Shown piece after piece: positions 8,185-17,526 of a stretch of DNA of 64,000 bases. Numbering within the stretch: the first letter of the stretch is position 1; each line of letters starts with the position of its first letter. The notes beneath the pieces were generated by a model. That model ran no database searches, was not told the origin of the DNA, and saw nothing but the letters and a program-made list of their open reading frames with translations. The stretch lies in contig JBPOFU010000003.1 in assembly GCA_051252075.1 (NCBI GenBank), forward strand, positions 1 through 64,000, given 5' to 3'. This stretch comes from Oceanococcus sp051252075. GTDB taxonomy: Bacteria > Pseudomonadota > Gammaproteobacteria > Nevskiales > Oceanococcaceae. Made by a program: the position numbers and the translations under genes.

Positions 8185-9987
8185 CTAGTCTTTGGGCTTG
8201 TCCTTATCCAGCGGTGAAATGCGTGCATCCGATTCAAATAATTCAGTGAGTTCTGCACGCAATTGCTGGGTGCTGACAACCATTTTGTCCAAATCATGCC
8301 GGTGCTCAAGTTGACGGTGAAGTAAATCCTCGTCGGCATTACGAAAAACATCTGTGGTGTAGCGTGCCTTTTCTTCGCTATCACCCAGGGCTCGCAGCAC
8401 TTGATTGGCCATTTCCAGACTGGATAACCAGGTTTCCCGCATGATCCCGTCAATCTTCAAATCCATCAGATGCAAGGCATGCATGCGATCACGCGCGCGG
8501 CAATAGATTTTGAGGTGGGGGAAGTGATTTCGCGCAACCTCGATAGTGCGCAAGGCCTTTTCATCATCATCCATGGTAATGATGAGGAGCTTGGCGTGTT
8601 GCGCACCCGCAGCGCGTAAGGTTTCACGGTTGTTGGATTGGCCGTAATAAATTTTGTTGCCCCAACGCCGTACCAAAGCCACATGCGCGGCATCCTTTTC
8701 CAATGCGGTAAAGGCGATGCCTCGCATTTGCAGCACCCGCGCAATGATTTGCCCCATGCGGCCAAAGCCGGCAATGATGACTGGCGGTTCGGAGGGTTCG
8801 ATGTTGTCGTATTGGTCTTCTTTAGAGCGTACCCGTGCCCACAGACCAATGCGGTCGCTAACGAGAAATAGCAGTGGAGTTAAGCCCATAGACAGTATGA
8901 CCATACTGATGAGTGGGTCGATCAGGGTATGGGACAAAATGTCAGACTGCTGGGCCGTGTGGAACAAGACAAAGGCAAATTCACCGCCTTGTGCCAAAAT
9001 CAAAGCCAACTGACTGGAGTTGACTTTATCCACCCCGAGCAGGCGTGAGCCCAGCCACAAACTGGTGGCTTTTATGCTGAGCAACAACAGCGTACCTAGG
9101 CCTATGAGCAAGGCTTGATCATGCATCACGCCAAAATCGGCCGACATGCCCACGGATATAAAAAACAAACCCAGCAACAAGCCCTTAAAGGGATTGATAT
9201 TGCCTTCTAGCTCGTGACGATATTCTGAATCAGCCAGCAGTACACCCGCCAAGAAAGCGCCCAAACCCATGGAAAGGTCGGCCCAGGCCATCAGCAAAGC
9301 GGCGCCGAGCACGACCAGCAGCGCCATCACGGTAAAGCTGTCTTCATTACCCCAGCGTGCAATGCCACGAAAAATGGGGCGCAGTAAGTAGCGGCCGCCC
9401 ACAATCAATACCGTAATGACCGCAATCGCTTGCAGTGCCTGCTGTCCAAAGGAGGAGTCCACGGTCTCGCTGGGGTTGCTCGCCAACAAAGGCATTAAGG
9501 CCAAGGCGGGAATGACGGCAATGTCTTGAAACAGCAAAATACCAAAGGCGCTGCGACCATGCTGAGTGCCAATTTGCTGCTTTTCCGCCAAGGTTTGCAG
9601 CACAAATGCGGTGGATGACAAGGCCAAGGCAAAGCCGACAAAGGCCGCCAAGCGCCAATCAATTTGAAAGTACCATGCACACAGCGCAGCTAAAGGGATG
9701 GCGGCCAATGCCACCTGCAAGCTGCCGTTTAAGAAGATGGATTGACGCATCACCCACAAACGCGAAGGCTTAAGCTCTAGTCCGATGACAAACAGCAAGA
9801 ACACCACGCCAATTTCAGCGATTTGCATCACTGAATCGACTTCAGAGACCAGGCCAAGACACCAGGGCCCTATCAGCATGCCCGCGGCTAGGTAGCCCAG
9901 CACCGCGCCCAGTCCCAAGCGCCTGAAGATAGGCACAGCGATCAAGGCTGCAAACAGGTAAATGGCAATTTCGCTGAGATGATTCAT
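8185..9987 (-). CDS. Kef/CPA2-type monovalent cation:proton antiporter with TrkA-N domain
   Basis: A 600-aa membrane protein. Residues 1 to about 380 form the CPA2 exchanger domain with some 12 hydrophobic helices (LGLGAVLGYLAAGMLIGP near the N-terminus and a LGAFLAGVLLADSEYRHELE core segment). After a short linker comes a Rossmann RCK/TrkA-N domain (IIAGFGRMGQIIARVL) that binds nucleotide in KefB/KefC. The family exports K+ in exchange for H+, in E. coli gated by glutathione adducts; this cannot be read from the sequence here, and no KefF/KefG-like ancillary oxidoreductase is next to it. KefB, KefC and RosB-like names are all possible. Confidence 0.9.
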   Translation of the reverse strand: MNHLSEIAIYLFAALIAVPIFRRLGLGAVLGYLAAGMLIGPWCLGLVSEVDSVMQIAEIGVVFLLFVIGLELKPSRLWVMRQSIFLNGSLQVALAAIPLAALCAWYFQIDWRLAAFVGFALALSSTAFVLQTLAEKQQIGTQHGRSAFGILLFQDIAVIPALALMPLLASNPSETVDSSFGQQALQAIAVITVLIVGGRYLLRPIFRGIARWGNEDSFTVMALLVVLGAALLMAWADLSMGLGAFLAGVLLADSEYRHELEGNINPFKGLLLGLFFISVGMSADFGVMHDQALLIGLGTLLLLSIKATSLWLGSRLLGVDKVNSSQLALILAQGGEFAFVLFHTAQQSDILSHTLIDPLISMVILSMGLTPLLFLVSDRIGLWARVRSKEDQYDNIEPSEPPVIIAGFGRMGQIIARVLQMRGIAFTALEKDAAHVALVRRWGNKIYYGQSNNRETLRAAGAQHAKLLIITMDDDEKALRTIEVARNHFPHLKIYCRARDRMHALHLMDLKIDGIMRETWLSSLEMANQVLRALGDSEEKARYTTDVFRNADEDLLHRQLEHRHDLDKMVVSTQQLRAELTELFESDARISPLDKDKPKD

Positions 9988-10038
9988 GTCAGGGTATGGA
10001 TTTCTTCAGTTCAAGCCCCGCATTGTCGCGGGTGGGAA

Positions 10039-10770
10039 TTAGTAAGCAGAAGGCATGCCATCAACAGGCTCGAGAGGCGTAGCGAAGGGCACTTCACGCC
10101 CGACCAAGGCTTCCAGCATGACCAATTCCATGTCGCTGTGGTTGATCATCGGTGCCGCTTGAATCAAGTTTTCGCCATTTGAAGCGCTTTGCTTGATCCA
10201 GCGTGGTGCATCATGATGCTGGCTGAACACATCTTCTCGTTGCTCTGGGTTGTTCAATGCTTGAATCCGAGTTTGCCCATAGCAGGTGCAGAGATACGTA
10301 CGATCATCAAATATTTCGTTATACAGTGCTGTCCCGCGTATACCAATGGTGGCACTGCGTGAACGCAAAACCAAGGCGGACTGGCGCTTACCGAATACGC
10401 CTAGCATGGCGCCACTCACCAAGCGCAAGCCTTGGGTAAGCAAGTCTTTTCCCTGCATTTCTAAAATGGATCGTTCACGCAAAATGTAGGCGTTGTTGCC
10501 TACGGCATAAACAATTTTTCCGCCTGGCGCCGTTTCAATACGATCATTGGCTCGAATCAGGCTGGATTTCGTTGCACTACGGCCATTAATCAATACTTTT
10601 CCTTCTAATTCGTATATTGATTGATCTGCAGGCAACTTGCGCGGGCGGCGGCCGAACCATCCAGCGACAACTTCGCTTTGCCAACCTAAGCCACCGACCA
10701 GTGCGCCTGTGCTAAGAGCGTTCAGTAAAAACTGACGCCGCTGCTCGGTTTTGGAATTATTCGGCTGCAT
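10039..10770 (-). CDS. FecR-domain protein with twin-arginine signal
   Basis: A 243-aa exported protein from ATG 10770, chosen because AGGAGA lies 7 bases upstream; longer in-frame starts at 10797 and 10824 lack such a site. The N-terminus carries RRQFLLNA followed by a hydrophobic stretch, a likely Tat or lipid-free export signal. The rest is a FecR domain (IRANDRIETAPGGKIVYAV, then GLRLVSGAMLG and TIGIRGTALY). FecR domains usually belong to anti-sigma regulators, but here there is no N-terminal cytoplasmic domain and no ECF sigma factor nearby, so this is the periplasmic FecR-only type. It is divergent from an outer-membrane protein gene, a pairing that may be functional. Confidence 0.85.
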   Translation of the reverse strand: MQPNNSKTEQRRQFLLNALSTGALVGGLGWQSEVVAGWFGRRPRKLPADQSIYELEGKVLINGRSATKSSLIRANDRIETAPGGKIVYAVGNNAYILRERSILEMQGKDLLTQGLRLVSGAMLGVFGKRQSALVLRSRSATIGIRGTALYNEIFDDRTYLCTCYGQTRIQALNNPEQREDVFSQHHDAPRWIKQSASNGENLIQAAPMINHSDMELVMLEALVGREVPFATPLEPVDGMPSAY

Positions 10771-10786
10771 AGCTGTCTCCTGTGTG

Positions 10787-10794
10787 CTTATACT
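10787..10794. promoter_or_regulatory. Possible overlapping divergent -10 boxes
   Basis: Within the 54-bp gap between the FecR and outer-membrane protein genes, TATACT (10789-10794, plus strand) and TATAAG (10792-10787, minus strand) overlap. Each lies at a plausible distance from the gene it would serve. The -35 regions are weak, so this is only a suggestion that the two genes share a control region. Confidence 0.3.
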
Positions 10795-10824
10795 CATCCT
10801 GTGCTGGCTTGAAGAATAAAACAA

Positions 10825-11691
10825 ATGCCCGTCTTACTTGCGCGAACTCTCGGAGTTTTTTGCCTACTGTTGTGCCCGGGTATCAGTTTAGGCGCCATGT
10901 CTGCACCTTTTCAGTTGAATGCCAGCATTGGCTACGACGATAACCTCAATAACGCAGCCTACGCGGATGAGAAAATCGGCAGCAGTTGGTGGTCAATCGC
11001 CGGGGGAGGCCGATGGGTGCCATGGGAAGCATCTCGGATGGGGGTATCCGTGGCAACACGACTCGTCAGGCAACAAATTCTTGAGCCACAAGGCTTGTCG
11101 TCAACGAAACTCAGTTTAACGCCAGAAATGTGGTGGATGCCTTGGTCAGGGTTTAGCGCGCCCACTTTACGTTTTCAGATCAATGCCACGGTGAATGAAT
11201 TCGATAGCCGTTTACGTGATGGTCATGAAGCGCGTGCTCAGTTATTAATCATCAGTCGATTAACCAGCAATATCAATTTACAACTGCACGCGGCAACGCA
11301 GCGTCGCTGGGCCGAAGCTGTGTATTTTGAAGGCCGACGCAGCAGCTGGGGCTTGGGTCTGATGTGGCGTCCGACGCTACGCTGGCGGTTGTTCGCAACC
11401 TACGATTGGCAACGTGGTGATATTGCCGCTAGCGTGCCAGCCAATAACAGCAGTCTGTTCGACAGCGGTCTGCCATGGATTGATGATGACGCCCTGCCCG
11501 GAAACTGGGTGTATCGATTGGATGCCGATTCAAGCATGGCGACCTTGGGCCTGAATTGGCAGTTGCACCCCGTTTGGTCGCTCAGCCTGCAGGCGCAGGC
11601 CATAGACAATCAGGCGGCATATTACAGCGGTAGTCGAGCCGGAGCCTACCGCCGAACGCGGGCTTCAGCTGGTCTCAATATTCACTTTTAA
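10825..11691 (+). CDS. Outer-membrane beta-barrel protein, function unknown
   Basis: A 288-aa protein with a signal peptide (cleavage near SLGAMSA) and a mature part made of alternating, aromatic-rich strands (LNASIGYDDNLNNAAY, then many strand pairs such as LQLHAATQRRWAEAVYFEG) ending in a terminal NIHF, the aromatic C-terminus typical of outer-membrane barrels. The YDDNLN motif near the start is common in surface-exposed barrels of the DUF560/outer-membrane beta-barrel type. It is divergent from the FecR protein and precedes an RND pump operon, but it is not a TolC-like channel, so it is unlikely to be the pump's exit duct. Confidence 0.75.
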   Translation: MPVLLARTLGVFCLLLCPGISLGAMSAPFQLNASIGYDDNLNNAAYADEKIGSSWWSIAGGGRWVPWEASRMGVSVATRLVRQQILEPQGLSSTKLSLTPEMWWMPWSGFSAPTLRFQINATVNEFDSRLRDGHEARAQLLIISRLTSNINLQLHAATQRRWAEAVYFEGRRSSWGLGLMWRPTLRWRLFATYDWQRGDIAASVPANNSSLFDSGLPWIDDDALPGNWVYRLDADSSMATLGLNWQLHPVWSLSLQAQAIDNQAAYYSGSRAGAYRRTRASAGLNIHF

Positions 11692-11769
11692 ATAGCAAAT
11701 TGGCTTCCCCGCATCGCGGCTGCTTTAGGTGTCGCCATGAGTGGGTAAGCAAACTTCATTGGGTTGCAA

Positions 11770-12891
11770 ATGTTGATACGAAAAATGAACAAGGATGTTT
11801 TACCGTCACACTCTAAAGGCAGCTCAAGGGTATGGCTTATGTGCGGTATTGTGTGGATGCTGATTGGGATTCAGCCTGCATTTTCGCAAGCCCCAGCCAA
11901 AACCCAAGCTGTCATTGTTGCCGATGTCACCCCACGGGTCATGGCGGATTCTGCTGAACTGCTGGCAACAGTCATGGCTCAAGAATCGGTAGAAATTCGG
12001 GCGCCGGTAGCGGAACTCATCAGCCGGATAGCGTTTGAAGAGGGCCAAAGCGTAGAGCAGGGGCAACTGTTGCTTGAGCTTGCACATGACCATGAAGATG
12101 CTTCATTGCGTGGTGCGCTGGCGGCACAGGTGGAAGCAGAAGCCAATCTGAAACGCCTGCAAGATCTTCATGGTCGGAGCCTCAGCTCGGATTCAGAGTT
12201 GGATCTGGCACGCGCGAAGGCCCTAGTCGCGGCCGCCGCAGTGGACCAAGCGCAAGCCAGCTTGCAGGAGCGCATGATCCACGCACCGTTTTCTGGTGTT
12301 TTGGGATTGCGCGATGCTTCGCCAGGAGCCTATTTGTCTGCCGGTGATTTGATCACCACCTTGCATGATGTGTCGGCTTTGAGGCTGGAGTTTCAGTTGC
12401 CGGAAACCGCTTTGCCCTTGTGGCGGCCCGGGGCACAGTTGCAAGTGCGTATACCGGCCTTGAACGAAGCAGGATTGACTGCTACCGCGCAAGCCGATGC
12501 TCTGGCTTTTTCGAAAGAAAGCCGTAGTTTGCGTGCGCGTGCTCGTTTCAGCGCAACAGATTCCAGACTGCGCCCGGGTATGTTGGCTGTGGTTACGCTG
12601 CAGGCGCCCACACCAGCGGTGTTTGCGATCCCTGAGGCCGCTTTGGTTCCCCACGAAGGCGGTTACCGCGTTTTTGTGCTCGAGCAAGGCAAAGCGCAAG
12701 CAAAAACGGTCGACATTGGTCGCCGTCAACGTGGCTGGGTTGAAATTCGCACGGGTCTGCAATTAGGTGAAAGCGTGGTAATTCACGGCGCGAATAAGTT
12801 GCGGCCGGGGGCTGAGGTTCAGGTCTTGGGTCGCTACGATGGCAGCGTGTCTATCCAGCAGATCATCCGACAAACTGAGCAAAAACCATGA
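11770..12891 (+). CDS. RND efflux periplasmic adaptor subunit (HlyD/MFP family)
   Basis: A membrane fusion protein of about 373 aa. After a signal peptide (WMLIGIQPAFS) it has the half lipoyl motif (VEIRAPVAELI), a short alpha-hairpin (about QVEAEANLKRLQDL to AAAVDQAQASLQERM), the second lipoyl half (HAPFSGVLGLRDASPG) and beta-barrel and membrane-proximal domains. It should link the inner-membrane pump encoded next to an outer-membrane channel. The stop overlaps the pump start (ATGA at 12888-12891). The start is uncertain: TTG 11764, ATG 11770 and ATG 11785 are all in frame and none has a strong ribosome binding site. Confidence 0.9.
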   Translation: MLIRKMNKDVLPSHSKGSSRVWLMCGIVWMLIGIQPAFSQAPAKTQAVIVADVTPRVMADSAELLATVMAQESVEIRAPVAELISRIAFEEGQSVEQGQLLLELAHDHEDASLRGALAAQVEAEANLKRLQDLHGRSLSSDSELDLARAKALVAAAAVDQAQASLQERMIHAPFSGVLGLRDASPGAYLSAGDLITTLHDVSALRLEFQLPETALPLWRPGAQLQVRIPALNEAGLTATAQADALAFSKESRSLRARARFSATDSRLRPGMLAVVTLQAPTPAVFAIPEAALVPHEGGYRVFVLEQGKAQAKTVDIGRRQRGWVEIRTGLQLGESVVIHGANKLRPGAEVQVLGRYDGSVSIQQIIRQTEQKP

Positions 12892-15800
12892 TTTTGTCGG
12901 ATTTGGCTGTTCGCCGTCCCGTCGTCGCCAGCGTCATTAGCTTGCTCTTGGTGGTGCTGGGTGTGGTCAGTTACGATCGCCTGACTTTACGTGAGTACCC
13001 GGATATTGATCCGCCTGTGGTGTCCATTCGCACCAATTATGTGGGCGCTTCGGCCGCTGTGGTGGAGCAGCAAATCACCCAGCAAATTGAAGATCGCATT
13101 GCTGGCATAGAGGGGATAAAACACATTTCATCCTCTAGCCAAGATGGGCGTTCCAATGTGGTGTTGGAGTTCGTTAGTAGCAGGGACATTGATGGTGCCG
13201 CCAATGATGTGCGTGATCGCGTCGCTGGGGTTTTGAATAATTTGCCGGAACAAGCTGACCCGCCGGAAGTGCAAAAGCAGGACAGCGATGCGCAAGTGAT
13301 CATTTGGCTCAATCTGACCAGTGATCGCATGGACATTTTGCAGCTGACGGATTACGCCAAGCGATACCTGCAAGATCGCTTCTCTATTTTGCCGGGCGTG
13401 GCCAGCGTGCGGGTCGGCGGGAGCTTGGAGTATGCCTTAAGAATATGGCTCAACCCGGAGGCGATGGCGGCACGACAGGTCACTGTTGCTGATATCGAAA
13501 ATGCCTTGCGCACCGAAAATGTGGAGCTGCCGGCAGGTCAGTTGGAATCACGGGATCGCATGTTCACCGCACGCATCCAACGTGGCTTTTTAACGCCCAC
13601 TGATTTTGACGGATTGGTCGTCGCCCGTGGAGCGGATGGCTATCGCGTACGTCTGGGGGATGTTGCAACGGTGGAGAAAAGTGCAGTGGAAGATCGCACC
13701 TTTTTTCGTGGCAATGGCGTGCCCATGGTGGGATTGGGGATCATTAAGCAATCCAAGGGCAATAGCCTAGAAGTGGCCGAGGCGGTTACGGCCTTAAAGC
13801 AGCAGTTGCTGCCCACGCTGCCCGAGGGCATGCAACTGCACGATAGTTACGACAGCACGGTGTTTATTCGCGCCGCTATTCGTGAAGTGTGGAAGACCCT
13901 AGCGGTCGCCGTGGTGCTGGTGATTTTGGTGATCTACCTGTTTTTGGGAAGCTTTCGCGCCATGCTGGTGCCAGCGCTTACCGTGCCGGTATCGCTAGTG
14001 GCCACTTTCATTTCGCTGTTTGTATTCGGTTTTTCCATCAACCTGTTGACCTTGTTGGCCATGGTGCTGGCTGTTGGTCTGGTAGTCGATGATTCCATCG
14101 TGATGTTGGAGAACATACACCGGCGTATTAGTGAAGGTGAGACGCCTTTGGTGGCGGCCTTTTTAGGCGCGCGGCAGGTCGGCTTTGCGGTGGTTGCAAC
14201 ATCGGTGGTTTTGGTTGCGGTGTTTGTGCCGATTTCATTTTTACAGGGTGATACTGGGCGGCTGTTCTCCGAATTTGCCCTGACCATGGCTGGCGCCGTG
14301 TTCTTTTCCACCATTGTGGCGCTGACCTTGTCGCCGATGCTGGCTTCGCGGCTGCTGCGTTCCAAAGAGCAAGCACCGCCCAAGTTGGTGATGAAAATCG
14401 ACCAAGCCTTTGCGCGTTTAACCGACGCCTATGGCCGCATGACAGCTGTTTGGATACACAAACCGCTGTGGAGTATTGGTCTGTTTTTGCTGCTATTGGC
14501 ATCTATATTCGCTTTATTGCGGGCCATTCCACAGGAATATGCTCCGAAAGAAGATCGAGGTGCCTTTTTCTTGCTGGTCAATGGACCAGAGGGGGCGACT
14601 TTTGAATACATGTCCGATTATTTATTGGAAATTGAGAACCGTCTGATGCCCTTGGTTGAAGCAGGGGAAGTGAAGCGCCTGCTGGTGCGCGCGCCACGCA
14701 GTTTTTCCGTGCAGACATTTAATGATGGCTTTGTCATCCACGTGCTATCGGATTGGTCGACGCGGCGCAGTGCCTGGGAAATCATGGATGACATACGCAG
14801 GCGAACGGCTGATTTGCCCGGTGTGCGTACTTTCCCGATCATGCGACAGGGCTTTGGTGGCGGTGTTAGCCAGCCGGTGGAGTTCGTGCTGGGTGGTGGC
14901 GAATACCAGCAACTTGCCGAATGGGGGCGACAGTTGATCGCCGCTGTAGAGGCTGACAATCCTGGTCTGCAGGGCATACAAACGGACTACAAAGAAACAC
15001 AACCCCAACTCAATATCCGCATCGACAGCGCTAAGGCCAACGACTTGGGTGTTGCGGTGGCTGATATCGGGACTGTACTGCAAAGCTTGATGGGCTCGCG
15101 GCGTATCACGAGTTATATAGAAGGTGGAGAAGAATACGATGTCATTATTGAGGCCCAGCGCGGTAGCTTGACCACACCGACAGATATTGGTGATCTGTAT
15201 GTGCGGGCTGAGGGGCGTGATGGCCAAAAGGGCGCTTTGGTTCCGCTCTCCAGTGTCGTCACTGTTGAAGAGCATGCCGGTGCCAATGCACTGAATCGAT
15301 ACAACCGCGTAAGAGCGATCACCTTGTCAGCAGATTTGGAGGATGGCTTGAGCCTCGATCAAGCTTTGAGTTTCTTGGTCAGTAAGACGCGTGAAGTGCT
15401 GCCGCCAGAAGTGGCTATAGATTTCAAGGGCCAATCACGCGATTTGTATAGCACCAATGCCTCACTCCAGTTTGTCTTCCTACTGGGCGTGGGCATTGTG
15501 TTTCTGGTGTTGGCCGCTCAGTTCGAAAGCTGGTTACATCCTTTGGTGATTATGCTGACTGTGCCTTTGGCTATTGCAGGGGCTTTGGCGGGGCTCTGGG
15601 TGACCGGTTCCACACTGAATATCTACAGCCAAATCGCATTGGTTATGTTGGTGGGCTTAGCCGCCAAGAACGGCATATTGATTGTGGAATTTGCCAATCA
15701 ATTGCGAGACAAAGGGCAGGACTTTGAATCAGCCTTAACCGAAGCTGCTCGCGTTCGGTTTCGCCCCATAGTTATGACCGGAATAACCACGGGGGCAGGG

Positions 15801-16007
15801 GCACTACCGCTACTCTTTTCATCTGGAGCGGGTTCTGAAACCCGTTACGCAATGGGTGTTGTTGTCTTCTTTGGCGTTATGTCCGCGACCCTATTTACCT
15901 TGCTTGTGGTTCCTGTGGCGTACTCGTTATTTGCTCGTCATACAGATTCTCCACAGGCGGTGGCAAGGAAGCTGCAAAGTGAAATCGACGGTCAGTCGTC
16001 TGATTAG
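12888..16007 (+). CDS. RND efflux pump inner-membrane permease (HAE1 family)
   Basis: A 1039-aa AcrB-type transporter with the usual two repeats of six helices and two large periplasmic loops. Proton-relay residues are intact: VVDDSIVM in TM4 (AcrB D407/D408) and AAKNGILIVEF in TM10 (AcrB K940). The N-terminus (DLAVRRPVVASVIS) and REYPDIDPPVV are typical of multidrug HAE1 pumps rather than heavy-metal pumps. It uses the proton gradient to expel hydrophobic compounds with the adaptor encoded upstream. No repressor gene and no TolC homologue is adjacent, so substrate and control cannot be inferred from context. Confidence 0.93.
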   Translation: MILSDLAVRRPVVASVISLLLVVLGVVSYDRLTLREYPDIDPPVVSIRTNYVGASAAVVEQQITQQIEDRIAGIEGIKHISSSSQDGRSNVVLEFVSSRDIDGAANDVRDRVAGVLNNLPEQADPPEVQKQDSDAQVIIWLNLTSDRMDILQLTDYAKRYLQDRFSILPGVASVRVGGSLEYALRIWLNPEAMAARQVTVADIENALRTENVELPAGQLESRDRMFTARIQRGFLTPTDFDGLVVARGADGYRVRLGDVATVEKSAVEDRTFFRGNGVPMVGLGIIKQSKGNSLEVAEAVTALKQQLLPTLPEGMQLHDSYDSTVFIRAAIREVWKTLAVAVVLVILVIYLFLGSFRAMLVPALTVPVSLVATFISLFVFGFSINLLTLLAMVLAVGLVVDDSIVMLENIHRRISEGETPLVAAFLGARQVGFAVVATSVVLVAVFVPISFLQGDTGRLFSEFALTMAGAVFFSTIVALTLSPMLASRLLRSKEQAPPKLVMKIDQAFARLTDAYGRMTAVWIHKPLWSIGLFLLLLASIFALLRAIPQEYAPKEDRGAFFLLVNGPEGATFEYMSDYLLEIENRLMPLVEAGEVKRLLVRAPRSFSVQTFNDGFVIHVLSDWSTRRSAWEIMDDIRRRTADLPGVRTFPIMRQGFGGGVSQPVEFVLGGGEYQQLAEWGRQLIAAVEADNPGLQGIQTDYKETQPQLNIRIDSAKANDLGVAVADIGTVLQSLMGSRRITSYIEGGEEYDVIIEAQRGSLTTPTDIGDLYVRAEGRDGQKGALVPLSSVVTVEEHAGANALNRYNRVRAITLSADLEDGLSLDQALSFLVSKTREVLPPEVAIDFKGQSRDLYSTNASLQFVFLLGVGIVFLVLAAQFESWLHPLVIMLTVPLAIAGALAGLWVTGSTLNIYSQIALVMLVGLAAKNGILIVEFANQLRDKGQDFESALTEAARVRFRPIVMTGITTGAGALPLLFSSGAGSETRYAMGVVVFFGVMSATLFTLLVVPVAYSLFARHTDSPQAVARKLQSEIDGQSSD

Positions 16008-16042
16008 TTTGATGTGTGGGTTCATCCTAGGGATAGCAAAGC

Positions 16043-16819
16043 GTGAGTACTTCTAACAGTAGCGATAAACAGCGGTTACCTCGGATTATTGGCCACCGGG
16101 GGGCGTCGTGGGCCAGGCCAGAAAATACTGCAGCCGCATTTGATTTGGCTTTGCAAGAAGGGGCTGATGGGCTGGAGTTGGATTTACAGCTTACCCGCGA
16201 TGGGCATGCCGTCGTGTTCCACGATAAGACCCTGTCCATGTTGGGGATGAAACATCGGCGTATTGAGCAATATACCCGAGCAGAGCTGCGCCAATTGGAT
16301 GTCGGTAGCTGGTTTTCTGCGGAACAGGCCGGTGCCCGGATACTGGATTTGGATGAAGTCCTGAGCCGTTATGGCGAGGTCACGGATTTGTATCTAGAAA
16401 TCAAACCTGTGGGTGAATTGCGTAAGCCAGAGGCAGCCAGCAAACTTGCTCACGTTGTTGCGGACAGAGTTGCCGCCCACAGCCATCTCAACCGCATTTA
16501 CGTGCTGAGTTTTTCTGACGCGGTATTGCAACAAGTGGCAGATAGCCATGCCCATTTGCGTTGTGTGCGCAATTTGTCCAGTCCTGATGAATTGGCTGGA
16601 ATGAGCGCCGAGCGGCTACAAGATTTGTACGCAATCTGCGTGAATATTCGACGTTTTAGCATTGACGATGTGCAGCGCGTACATGCCGCCAACAAGCGGC
16701 TTTTTGCCTATACGGTTGATTCCCCAAAGCAATTGAAAGTTGCCTTGCAACTGCAGGTGGATGCCGTCATTAGCAATATGCCGGAGCGCGCGCGTAAACG
16801 CTTGAATGCCTTGCTTTAA
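16043..16819 (+). CDS. Glycerophosphodiester phosphodiesterase (GDPD/UgpQ type)
   Basis: A 258-aa cytosolic enzyme without signal peptide. It carries the GDPD signatures: IIGHRGASWARPENT near the N-terminus (general-acid His and the first Glu) and LELDLQLTRDGHAVVFHD (metal-binding Glu/Asp and second His), then a TIM-barrel ending with IEIKP-like YLEIKPVG and a late AYTVDSPKQL. It splits glycerophosphodiesters such as glycerophosphocholine into glycerol-3-phosphate and an alcohol. The start is GTG at 16043. It ends tail-to-tail with the flavodoxin gene, sharing three bases of the stop codons (TTTAA). Confidence 0.92.
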   Translation: MSTSNSSDKQRLPRIIGHRGASWARPENTAAAFDLALQEGADGLELDLQLTRDGHAVVFHDKTLSMLGMKHRRIEQYTRAELRQLDVGSWFSAEQAGARILDLDEVLSRYGEVTDLYLEIKPVGELRKPEAASKLAHVVADRVAAHSHLNRIYVLSFSDAVLQQVADSHAHLRCVRNLSSPDELAGMSAERLQDLYAICVNIRRFSIDDVQRVHAANKRLFAYTVDSPKQLKVALQLQVDAVISNMPERARKRLNALL

Positions 16820-17277
16820 AACACGCCCGTAGAGAGACCAGCGGCCATAGTCATGCCCAATTCCGTCGCAGCCTCTATGTGCTCTGGTTTTGGGCGGCCT
16901 CGGCAAATCACCGCGTCTTGCACTTCGCGGGTGGAATACCCATTCATGATGCGTTGAATGGCGCTAACCGCTCCGCGACCATCGTTGGAGCAAGATATAA
17001 AAATCGCATACGGGCGGCCAGCCAAACGGCCATCCACTTTGTAGTAGGTGCGATCCAAGAAATCTTTCATTGCGCCGGACATATAGCCAAAGTTTTCTGG
17101 CGTGCCCAGCAAAATTCCATCGGCCCACAGCAAATCTTTCTCATCGGCATCGTAGGCTCGGATGAAACGGATCTCCACATCGTCAATATCCGGGTGCTGC
17201 GCGCCTTTCAATGCGGCGCGGGCGAGACCTTCCGTGTGCCCTGTTTGGCTGTGATAAACGATGAGTAATTTGGCCAT
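16816..17277 (-). CDS. Flavodoxin-like FMN protein / NAD(P)H-dependent reductase
   Basis: A 153-aa flavodoxin-fold protein from ATG 17277, whose first residues MAKLLIVYHSQTGHTEGLA form the phosphate-binding loop for FMN; LLGTPENFGYMSGAMKDFLDR is the second FMN loop. An in-frame extension to 17424 runs through the inverted-repeat element and has no protein-like composition. It lies directly downstream of rsxE in the same direction, separated by that element. A role as an electron carrier for Rnf is tempting but not shown; it could equally be a stand-alone quinone or FMN reductase. Confidence 0.82.
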   Translation of the reverse strand: MAKLLIVYHSQTGHTEGLARAALKGAQHPDIDDVEIRFIRAYDADEKDLLWADGILLGTPENFGYMSGAMKDFLDRTYYKVDGRLAGRPYAIFISCSNDGRGAVSAIQRIMNGYSTREVQDAVICRGRPKPEHIEAATELGMTMAAGLSTGVF

Positions 17278-17310
17278 GACTTCATCATACCGGCCTAGAG
17301 AACCTGAGAG

Positions 17311-17510
17311 CGCGTGCGCGAGAAGCTTATGACGCGCTATCCGCTCGCCGCTACGCGGTTCCCTACAGGCAAATTGTCTTGGTGAGGTCGTGTCGACAGG
17401 GCGTCCTGCCCTGACGTCACTCAATTCGACGTCCTGTCGAATTGTCCTCAGTCGCCAATCAGCCTTCCGGCGGGCGGCTAAATGCGCGCCATAAGCTTCT
17501 CGCGCACACG
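17311..17510. repeat. Inverted-repeat element 1 with two GTCCT-loop hairpins
   Basis: Outer arms at 17311-17337 and 17484-17510 are 27-bp inverted repeats with two mismatches (core GCGCGAGAAGCTTATG and its complement). Inside lie two perfect hairpins with the same five-base loop: CAGGGC-GTCCT-GCCCTG (17397-17413) and CAATTCGAC-GTCCT-GTCGAATTG (17422-17444). The stems differ while the loop is kept, so RNA or DNA hairpin form seems to matter. There is no T-run, so it is not a classical terminator. It sits just after rsxE; a related element lies before rsxA (23292-23372). It could be a REP/MITE-like repeat, a transcription-end structure or a small-RNA source. Confidence 0.8.
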
Positions 17511-17526
17511 ATGCCCTAATGACGTC

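Noticed and set aside
17278..17424. Longer start for the flavodoxin-like gene
   Set aside because: The added 49 residues come from the inverted-repeat element and lie before the FMN loop that normally begins such proteins.
17311..17510. Element 1 as a rho-independent terminator
   Set aside because: Hairpins are present but no T-run follows on either strand.
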